IMG/VR virus record: IMGVR_UViG_3300025120_010288
Coordinates: 1-64,000 of that record
Reading direction: 5' to 3' (one strand)
From: a virus
DNA: 64,000 bases
In this document: positions 57,900 through 64,000 of the stretch, one piece after another
Numbering within the stretch: position 1 is the first letter of the stretch
How the letters are laid out: each line of letters begins with the position of its first letter
The notes under the pieces: model-generated
Told to the model about the DNA's origin: nothing
The model's database searches: none
The model's input: only the letters and a program-made list of their open reading frames with translations
Made by a program: the position numbers and the translations under genes

Positions 57900-58330
57900 T
57901 ACAACAAGAACGTGAACTTGCCGATTCAAGGAGACAACAAGCACATAGAATGATTTGGGTAACTTTTGCCAAAGAGGGTATTCATATGTATCCTGGTGCT
58001 GATAAAGATCCTAAGTTAGCAACTGGTGGCTGGGATGATGTATCATTCTTGGGTGTTCCACATCGTCATATTTTTCATTTTCGTGTTGGGATTGAAGTAT
58101 TTCACAATGATCGAGATATTGAGTTTATACAATTCAAACGTTGGTTAGAGCGGTTGTACAGCGAAGGTACATTAGAACTTGATCATAAAAGTTGCGAAAT
58201 GATAAGTGATGATATATACTTTCAAGTTGTTAACAAATATCCAAATCGTGATATTGAAATATCAGTAAGTGAGGATAATGAAAACGGTTGTGAAATATTC
58301 TACGGTAAAAAAATTGCGTTAAATACTTGA
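57896..58330 (+). CDS. QueD/6-pyruvoyl-tetrahydropterin synthase-like protein
   Basis: 144 residues with T-fold features: H30 as possible first zinc ligand, HRH at 56-58 in VPHRHIFHFRVGIEV (HxH zinc pair), DRDIEFIQFKRWLE, the catalytic-type D96-H97 in LELDHKS, and E126 in ISVSEDNENG. This order is that of QueD/PTPS, which makes 6-carboxy-tetrahydropterin, the first dedicated precursor of preQ0. Spacing differs from cellular QueD, so the match is moderate. ATGA overlap with the previous gene. Confidence 0.6.
   Translation: MIQQERELADSRRQQAHRMIWVTFAKEGIHMYPGADKDPKLATGGWDDVSFLGVPHRHIFHFRVGIEVFHNDRDIEFIQFKRWLERLYSEGTLELDHKSCEMISDDIYFQVVNKYPNRDIEISVSEDNENGCEIFYGKKIALNT
58318..58325 (+). promoter_or_regulatory. 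Late-promoter-like motif GTTAAATA
   Basis: Octamer at the end of the QueD-like gene, 44 nt before the ATG at 58370; AAAAGGAAT site follows. Confidence 0.4.
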
Positions 58331-58369
58331 GTAACACATTTACTAGTACATTCTAAAAGGAATATAAAA

Positions 58370-58633
58370 ATGTCTAAAACCGCAGTCAAATTCAACACTA
58401 CAACCAACAGTGTATTTGATGATTTAGATTTATTTCGTAAATTCTGTGTATCGCATGGATACAGTTTTAACGAACAAAACTTGTATAACTGGAAAAGTTA
58501 TGCATACCAGCAATATAGTAAATTTATTAACGGTAAATTTGCTAAAAATATGTGGGAGATTGACGAAGCTAACTTTAAAAAATCTTCTTTCCGTAAACCT
58601 TACAATCGAAATAACAACTATCGTAGAAAATGA
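58370..58633 (+). CDS. Hypothetical basic protein, 87 aa
   Basis: Starts behind AAAGGAAT. Contains FDDLDLFRKFCVSHGYSFNE and a basic Asn/Arg-rich tail (KPYNRNNNYRRK). Small, probably nucleic-acid binding by composition. ATGA overlap with the next gene. Confidence 0.6.
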   Translation: MSKTAVKFNTTTNSVFDDLDLFRKFCVSHGYSFNEQNLYNWKSYAYQQYSKFINGKFAKNMWEIDEANFKKSSFRKPYNRNNNYRRK

Positions 58634-59511
58634 TAGGTGTTTGGTTTGTGCCAGGTATGTTTGGTAGTACAATTGAACAAGTACTTAGAACATATCTGAG
58701 CGACTACAGTAATAGTAATAGTACTATATTACCAGATGGAAGCCTGCACAGTTTAGATAAAATGGCCCACTTGGCACTTACCAAAGATCTCAATAGTTTT
58801 GTAGACAACCATCACCAGTACCCTGATAGCATTGTAACAGTGATGTATCCTTTTATTGATCAACATCGCAATGAACTACAACACACATTAGCACCTATAT
58901 TAAACAGTAAAAATATATTAGTATACAGTGATTCTTTGTGTGCTAGTGAATTAAACTTATTGTTTCAGTACTATAAAATTGCTAATGGTAGTGCTTGGAA
59001 AAAAGGTCGTAGTGTTTTTGCAGGAAACAATAAGTTAGATGCACAACAATGGAATTCCGCTTATCAAAGTTTTAATGACCTCAACGATTGGGAATGGAGA
59101 GAATGGTTTAGCTTATTTTACCCAGGATATACATCCGAATGGCAAGACCAAAATGTTCCCAATGATTGGTTGGTACTAAGCAACACTGAATTATTATTTG
59201 AACCTGTTGCGTCTTGGCATCGTATATTTGAATATTTAGATAAAACACCATTACTAGGGTTAAATGATTTTGCTAAAATTTGGCAAGATAAACAAAACTA
59301 CATAATTGAAGAATTTAATTTAATTGATCAAATTGTAAAAAATACAATTGATAATAAAGAATTCAATTGGATATGTATTAGCCCAGTTGCTGAGGCTATT
59401 GTACAAAATAGACTGAGATCTGCAGGGTGGGAAATAAAATGCCAAGATTTAAATATTTTTCCAACCACAACAAAACACTTGCATAATATAATTGAACGTG
59501 TTATAATATAA
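58630..59511 (+). CDS. Hypothetical protein, sulfotransferase-like fold possible, 293 aa
   Basis: N-terminal IGVWFVPGMFGSTIEQVLRT recalls a relaxed P-loop of the sulfotransferase-like proteins at 20329 and 25892. The remainder has WLVLSNTELLFEPVASWHR but no firm 3'-phosphate motif. No signal or membrane segment. Could be an inactive or divergent relative. Confidence 0.5.
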   Translation: MIGVWFVPGMFGSTIEQVLRTYLSDYSNSNSTILPDGSLHSLDKMAHLALTKDLNSFVDNHHQYPDSIVTVMYPFIDQHRNELQHTLAPILNSKNILVYSDSLCASELNLLFQYYKIANGSAWKKGRSVFAGNNKLDAQQWNSAYQSFNDLNDWEWREWFSLFYPGYTSEWQDQNVPNDWLVLSNTELLFEPVASWHRIFEYLDKTPLLGLNDFAKIWQDKQNYIIEEFNLIDQIVKNTIDNKEFNWICISPVAEAIVQNRLRSAGWEIKCQDLNIFPTTTKHLHNIIERVII

Positions 59512-59532
59512 ACATTAATCACAGGAGACAAC

Positions 59533-60150
59533 ATGCCACTAATACCAATGGTTGTAGAACAAACTACTCGAGGAGAACGTAGTTGGGATATTTACTCACG
59601 TTTAATGACTGACCGTATTGTAATGTTAAACGGTCAAGTTGAAGATAATATGGCAAATGTTATTGTTGCACAATTATTATTTTTAGAGAGCGAAGATCCA
59701 GACAAAGATATTAATTTATACATCAACAGTCCAGGCGGCGCCGTGACAGCGGGCTTGGCTATTTACGATACTATGCAGTTTATCAAATGTGATGTGCGTA
59801 CTATTGTAATGGGCCAGGCCTGCTCGATGGGCAGTTTTCTATCACAAGCAGGCGCAGTTGGTAAACGTAATGTGTTGCCAGAATCACGTACAATGATACA
59901 TCGAGTAAGTAGTGGAACACGTGGCACTAATGGCAGTGTACATGTGCAAGAACTACAGTTTGAGGATGCTATTCGTAGCATGGAAGAAAGTAAAAAAGTA
60001 AACAAACGTCTTACTGAACTTTATGTTAAACACAACACAAAAGGTAAGACATATGAAGAACTATTTGAAACAATGAAGTTTGACACATTCCTTACAGCAG
60101 AAGAAGCAGTTGAATATGGACTAGCTGACACTGTAGTTGACAAACGATAA
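59533..60150 (+). CDS. clpP: ClpP-like serine protease
   Basis: 205 residues, the usual ClpP length. Catalytic triad by alignment: S98 in [10 protein letters not shown]123 in MIHRVSSG and D184 in [17 protein letters not shown]. Oxyanion and substrate strands [19 protein letters not shown] and KRNVLPESR are intact. Cellular ClpP is a 14-mer opened by ClpA/ClpX; the ClpA-like gene at 34598 with an IGF loop is the natural partner. A role as prohead protease is an alternative. It has a CAGGAGA site and no propeptide beyond the first few residues. Confidence 0.9.
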   Translation: MPLIPMVVEQTTRGERSWDIYSRLMTDRIVMLNGQVEDNMANVIVAQLLFLESEDPDKDINLYINSPGGAVTAGLAIYDTMQFIKCDVRTIVMGQACSMGSFLSQAGAVGKRNVLPESRTMIHRVSSGTRGTNGSVHVQELQFEDAIRSMEESKKVNKRLTELYVKHNTKGKTYEELFETMKFDTFLTAEEAVEYGLADTVVDKR

Positions 60151-60164
60151 ACAGGAGAATTAAC

Positions 60165-61343
60165 ATGCGTAAACTGTTTTATATGGGATTAGAACCATAC
60201 GAAGGTCGTTATACATTACAATTACAAGACTGGAGCGAACGTGCATTTAAACGCAGGGGCATTGACTATGTTATTGTTCCTGGTACAACTATTGATAATA
60301 CCAAAGCAATTAGTGTTGGCCAAGTGTTAGATGCACATGGACGCAGTTACTTTGGTATGAGTCAAATGATGAATCTTGTACAAATGATGCGTGAAGGTGA
60401 ATGCACTGGCGAAGACGTTGTTTTCTTTGAAGATATGTTTCAGCCTGGTATGGAAAGTTTGCCTTATATTATGGATCAAATTCCACAAGAAGATCGTCCA
60501 AAAGTTTGGGTGCGTTGTTTAGCACAGGCTGTAGATCCAGATGACTTTGTGCATGTTTGGGGTATGAGCAAGTGGATGAGTTTGTATGAAGAAATGTGTA
60601 ATGAATTTGTTACAGGTGTATTAGCAAGCAATGAAGAAATGGTTGCTAACATGAAAGTTGCAAACTGGAAGGCTCCTCTCTATAATGTCAGCGGACTTGC
60701 TTTTGATAAGACAGAAGTGCAGGAACGGGTAAACGGTGTAATCAAAGATTGGTTAGATCGCGTGGATCGTGTTGTGTTTACTGCACGTTTTGATCAGGAA
60801 AAACAACCAGACTTCTACATGGATTTGATTGAGGAATGGTACGGAACACCCGGAACACCCGAAGTAGAGTTTGCTATTTTACAAGGCGGACCATTGCGTT
60901 CAAACAATCCAAAGTTCATCGAACGTGCTAGAAAAATGCAAGAACGTGGTCAACTTGTTATCTACGAAAACTTGAAGAAAGACGAATACTACAATATTGT
61001 AAATCACAGTAAAGTATTGTTTAACTGTGCATTGCAGGACTGGACAAGCAATACTGTAAGTGAAGCAGATGCATTGGGTTGTAATGTATTGTTTCCAGCA
61101 TATCGTAGTTTTCCTGAAATCTTTAACAACGATCATACACGTTTGTATGTTCCGTGGAGTATCGAAGATGCAATGAACAAAATGCAAACTTTATTACAAG
61201 TTCCACACAAAGACGTTGGTAAGATTTCGGATTGGACCACTGGTACTATTGATCGATACATTGATATTATGCAAGGAAACGATTGGGAATGGAACCGGGA
61301 TAGCAATCGTTATAGAGATAAAGTATCACAGCCTAAATACTAG
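60165..61343 (+). CDS. GT-B fold glycosyltransferase-like protein
   Basis: 392 residues. The C-terminal half has VVFTARFDQEKQPDF, then NHSKVLFNCALQDWTSNTVSEADALGCNVLFPAYRSFPEIF split by features: the SEADALGC segment corresponds to the sugar-donor E-x7-E region of GT-B enzymes. The N-terminal part is YMGLEPYEGRYTL and binds the acceptor. A short tandem 9 nt repeat (GGAACACCC, 60843-60860) encodes GTPGTP. AGGAGAA site. Begins the right-hand sugar gene block. Confidence 0.75.
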   Translation: MRKLFYMGLEPYEGRYTLQLQDWSERAFKRRGIDYVIVPGTTIDNTKAISVGQVLDAHGRSYFGMSQMMNLVQMMREGECTGEDVVFFEDMFQPGMESLPYIMDQIPQEDRPKVWVRCLAQAVDPDDFVHVWGMSKWMSLYEEMCNEFVTGVLASNEEMVANMKVANWKAPLYNVSGLAFDKTEVQERVNGVIKDWLDRVDRVVFTARFDQEKQPDFYMDLIEEWYGTPGTPEVEFAILQGGPLRSNNPKFIERARKMQERGQLVIYENLKKDEYYNIVNHSKVLFNCALQDWTSNTVSEADALGCNVLFPAYRSFPEIFNNDHTRLYVPWSIEDAMNKMQTLLQVPHKDVGKISDWTTGTIDRYIDIMQGNDWEWNRDSNRYRDKVSQPKY

Positions 61344-61350
61344 TAAATAA
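61333..61350 (+). promoter_or_regulatory. Double late-promoter-like motif CCTAAATA / AGTAAATA
   Basis: Two octamers (61333-61340 and 61343-61350) separated by two bases, 25 nt before the ATG at 61376. The first overlaps the end of the previous gene. Confidence 0.45.
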
Positions 61351-61375
61351 GTAACAAAAAGCAAAAAGGTTTTAA

Positions 61376-62326
61376 ATGAAAATTGTATATGTTACTGGGT
61401 GTTGTGGATTTATTGGCAGTTATGTTACACAGCATTGTCTGGAATTGGGCTGGCGTGTTATTGGTGTTGACAAGATGACATACGCTAGTAATCCTGATTT
61501 ACTACAAGAATTTACCCAAAATCCTAATTTTAAATTTATACGCAATGATATTAACAATCTTGAAAGATTAATGGACTGTGATTATATCATTAACACAGCG
61601 GCTGAATCGCATGTGGACAACAGTATAGTTGATAGTGATGCATTTATACACAGTAATGTAAACGGTGTTCATCATTTACTCAAACTAATATTACACAAAC
61701 GCCACGCACTAAACATGCCTACATTTTTACATTTTAGTACAGATGAAGTGTATGGCGATATCAGTAGTGGTCAACATTTTGAATTTGACTTACTTAAACC
61801 TAGCAATCCATATAGTGCTAGTAAAGCAAGTGCAGATATGTTAGTGTATGCATGGGGTCGAACATTTAATATTCCTTACGTAATTGTGCGTCCCACCAAC
61901 AATTATGGTATAGGGCAATATGTTGAAAAGTTAATACCTAAAAGTATCAAACATCTTGGCTTAAACAGACCTATACATTTACACGACAACGGAAAACCTG
62001 TTCGAACTTGGTTACATGCTGACGACACTGCAAGGGCTATTACTACAATTATTGAAAGCAATGTTCAGAACGAAATATACAATATAAGTGGAAACACAGA
62101 ACTTCCAAACAAAATAGTAGTTCAAGCGATTATTAATAATTATTTTGATAAAGATTTAACTAATGATTGGGGAAAATATATTGGTCATATAAGCAGGCCT
62201 GGTCAAGACATACGCTATAGTGTTAATGATGACAAGTTAAAAAAATTAGGTTGGGAAGCAACTGCTGACTTTGATGAAGAACTGTATAAAATAACCAATT
62301 ATTACAAGGACAATTTTGTATGGTAG
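61376..62326 (+). CDS. NDP-sugar 4,6-dehydratase (RfbB-like SDR)
   Basis: 316 residues. Rossmann motif GCCGFIGS near residue 9, NTAAESHVDNS, catalytic FSTDEVYGD (Thr-Asp-Glu) near 124 and YSASKAS (Tyr-x3-Lys) near 146. This TDE motif marks dTDP- or CDP-glucose 4,6-dehydratases, which make the 4-keto-6-deoxy sugar needed for deoxyhexoses. Overlaps the next gene by 7 bp, whose product acts on such a sugar. Confidence 0.85.
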   Translation: MKIVYVTGCCGFIGSYVTQHCLELGWRVIGVDKMTYASNPDLLQEFTQNPNFKFIRNDINNLERLMDCDYIINTAAESHVDNSIVDSDAFIHSNVNGVHHLLKLILHKRHALNMPTFLHFSTDEVYGDISSGQHFEFDLLKPSNPYSASKASADMLVYAWGRTFNIPYVIVRPTNNYGIGQYVEKLIPKSIKHLGLNRPIHLHDNGKPVRTWLHADDTARAITTIIESNVQNEIYNISGNTELPNKIVVQAIINNYFDKDLTNDWGKYIGHISRPGQDIRYSVNDDKLKKLGWEATADFDEELYKITNYYKDNFVW

Positions 62327-63651
62327 ATGCCAAACTTGAAAACATATTATCACAAGTAAGTGATTACATTGTTGAAAAATCCAAAAATAAAACCTGGACC
62401 GAAGGAAAAGATCTTGTACATTATGCTGGCACTTATTATGACAGCGAAGAATATGTAGCAGGTGTAAAAAGTTTACTTGGTGGTTGGTTAGCAATGGGCA
62501 TGCAAAGCCGAAAGTTTGAAAAGTTTTTTCCTCCGCAATTTGGCAAACAGTATGGTATCCTAACCAACAGTGGGAGCAGTGCTAATCTGCTTATGATGAG
62601 CAGTTTAACAAGTAAACGCACACAGAATTTTCCCAAGGGTACTAAAGTACTGATGCCTATTGCAGGCTTTCCTACTACCCTAAATCCTACATTACAAGTC
62701 GGATTTAAACCTGTATTTGTAGATATTGAATTAGATACATTAAACATTGATTTGACTCATGCTGAAAAACTTATACGTGAACATGACATAAAAGTTATAA
62801 CATTTGCACATGTACTAGGTAATCCCCCTAACATGGACGATGTAATGACACTAGTTGACAAATATAATTTGGTATTATTAGAAGATTGCTGTGATGCATT
62901 AGGAAGTACATGGCATAACAAACCATTAGGAAGTTTTGGACTAATGGCAAGTTGTAGCTTTTATCCAGCACACCACATGACTATGGGTGAAGGTGGGTTT
63001 GTTGCCACAGCAGATAAATTACAAGAAACTGTTCTCACTAGTTTTAGAGAATGGGGCAGAGGTTGCTATTGCATAGGCCCAGAGGCTAATAAATTAAAAA
63101 ATGGTACATGTGGTAAACGTTTTAGTTGCTGGATCCCAACACTCCCAGATCATGTATTTGATCACAAATATGTATATGATGAAATTGGTTATAACCTAAA
63201 ACCTATTGAACTACAAGCTGCAATGGGTATGTGTCAATTAGAAAAATTGCCTACTATACATGCAAAACGTAGAAAAAACTTTGCACAACTAAGCAAAATA
63301 TACAGCAAATACGAAGAATTTTTTTATATTCCACGTGCCCAGCCAGGTAGTGATCCAAGTTGGTTTGCGTTTCCTTTAACTATACGCCCTGGGGCTCCGT
63401 TTACTAGAAGTGAGTATGTAGATTTTTTAGAAACAAATCTAATACAAACTCGTCCTTATTTTGCAGGAAACATTATGTTACAACCAGCCTACAGTCATTT
63501 AATGAATCCTGTGGATGCTAGAGACAATTATCCTGCAGCAACTCATGCTATGTTAAACACCATGTTTCACGGCACAAGCCCTGTTATAACAGCAGAACAA
63601 ATTCAATACATTGGAAAAGTAGCTGATCAATTTTTAGGAAAGTATAGATGA
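62320..63651 (+). CDS. CDP-4-keto-6-deoxyhexose C3-dehydrase E1-like enzyme (RfbH/DdhC)
   Basis: 443 residues of the DegT aminotransferase fold, but the PLP lysine is replaced by His: YPAHHMTMGEGG with H218, as in RfbH/E1. A [2Fe-2S] site with the E1 pattern is present: C191-x57-C249-x1-C251, then C264 (x12 instead of the usual x7; a five-residue insertion). With an E3-type reductase it removes the C3 hydroxyl to give 3,6-dideoxy sugars. No reductase gene is seen; the FdxA or host enzymes might donate electrons. Overlaps its dehydratase and the gene at the right edge. Confidence 0.85.
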   Translation: MVDAKLENILSQVSDYIVEKSKNKTWTEGKDLVHYAGTYYDSEEYVAGVKSLLGGWLAMGMQSRKFEKFFPPQFGKQYGILTNSGSSANLLMMSSLTSKRTQNFPKGTKVLMPIAGFPTTLNPTLQVGFKPVFVDIELDTLNIDLTHAEKLIREHDIKVITFAHVLGNPPNMDDVMTLVDKYNLVLLEDCCDALGSTWHNKPLGSFGLMASCSFYPAHHMTMGEGGFVATADKLQETVLTSFREWGRGCYCIGPEANKLKNGTCGKRFSCWIPTLPDHVFDHKYVYDEIGYNLKPIELQAAMGMCQLEKLPTIHAKRRKNFAQLSKIYSKYEEFFYIPRAQPGSDPSWFAFPLTIRPGAPFTRSEYVDFLETNLIQTRPYFAGNIMLQPAYSHLMNPVDARDNYPAATHAMLNTMFHGTSPVITAEQIQYIGKVADQFLGKYR

Positions 63652-64000
63652 AAAATTATGTAGTACAAACACTATGTCAAGTTACTGGAAACAATAAAAA
63701 CTCACGGTTAGATAAAGTACCACAAGACATGTCAAAAAAGTGGGAAACATATCAAGCAGTACAAAATGAAAGCTATAGTAGTATTAAACACTTCCTTGAA
63801 GGTGACTGGGAGTATGTGTTATTATCAGAACCTTGTGAGCATATGTTTGATGTGTTTAAGCAAAACTTTACAAAAATACATAAACTGTGGACCGAACAAG
63901 AATGTAATATATTATTCTGTGGGCTTGATGTGCAATTTATAAAACCTACTAAAATATTTGGTGAGTTTGACAAGTTTTTAATGTTTAATTATTCCGATCC
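63648..64000 (+). CDS. Putative glycosyltransferase-like protein (3' end cut off)
   Basis: Starts ATGA in the previous stop and is open to the window end (117 residues visible). The segment CNILFCGLDVQFIKPTKIF resembles the donor-binding DxD-like strand of GT-A proteins (L-D-V replacing D-x-D). Weak evidence on a partial chain; the sugar operon context supports it. Confidence 0.5.
   Translation, partial: MKNYVVQTLCQVTGNNKNSRLDKVPQDMSKKWETYQAVQNESYSSIKHFLEGDWEYVLLSEPCEHMFDVFKQNFTKIHKLWTEQECNILFCGLDVQFIKPTKIFGEFDKFLMFNYSD

Noticed and set aside
60843-60860. Tandem repeat as a mobile or CRISPR-like element
   Set aside because: Two copies of a 9-mer in coding DNA giving GTPGTP; simple local duplication.
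1-64000. Prophage, integrase, IS elements, CRISPR arrays, introns or inteins
   Set aside because: No integrase, transposase, terminal inverted repeats or spaced repeats seen; gp43 and other replication genes are uninterrupted.

Overview
The window looks like part of the genome of a large, lytic, T4-like marine myovirus. The evidence is a T4-type replisome (family B polymerase gp43, sliding clamp gp45, clamp loader gp44), a PhoH ATPase, long tail-fibre genes, two tRNAs and very dense, mostly co-directional genes with ATGA/TAATG overlaps. The DNA is AT-rich by eye. Only phoH and one methyltransferase are on the minus strand. No integrase, IS element or CRISPR array was seen. The host is not proven; the alphaproteobacterial style of FdxA and the tricarboxylate transporter would suit a SAR11-like or other marine proteobacterium.

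Layout. 0-9.4 kb: DNA ligase (cut by the left edge), small regulatory and unknown proteins, NAD synthetase, a seven-iron ferredoxin (FdxA type), translation initiation factor IF-1, superoxide dismutase and an A-type Fe-S carrier. 9.4-16 kb: a lipoprotein cell-wall hydrolase and fibre genes, including a 1405-residue protein with an embedded class 3 lipase domain. 16-21.7 kb: a DnaE-like fragment, GroES-like protein, gp44 and PhoH. 21.8-33 kb: accessory genes (sulfotransferase-like, oxygenase, methyltransferase, amidinotransferase), a TctC-TctA transporter pair, and an APS-kinase-like/DUF2061/nucleotidyltransferase cluster. 33-37 kb: an overlapping spanin pair, a DnaJ-like protein and a ClpA-like ATPase. 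37-48 kb: tRNA-Gly, tRNA-Arg, and a cluster of mosaic proteins, several with T4 capsid-targeting-like N-termini, plus a Dps. 48-55 kb: sugar phosphatase-like HAD, radical SAM, gp43 and gp45. 55-58.6 kb: a DpdA-like transglycosylase with a QueD-like protein. 58.6-64 kb: ClpP and a deoxysugar/glycosyltransferase block running off the right edge.

Regulation. Two promoter types can be read directly. Eleven sigma70-like promoters (TTGAC[A/C/T] and TATAAT-like) all have a spacer of exactly 17 bp and precede replication, regulatory and tRNA genes. A second motif, NNTAAATA, resembling the T4 late promoter TATAAATA, precedes structural and accessory genes. At several genes the -10 or late element lies only 5-7 nt before the start codon with no Shine-Dalgarno sequence, which predicts leaderless transcripts.

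How the genes may work together (inference). The phage carries host-takeover functions (IF-1, chaperones, ClpA+ClpP, NAD and Fe-S/redox proteins, nutrient uptake), DNA protection or modification functions (DpdA/QueD-like, Dps) and surface-glycan and sulfation chemistry. Several enzymes, including the SOD, have N-terminal extensions suggesting they are packaged in the capsid and injected with the DNA.
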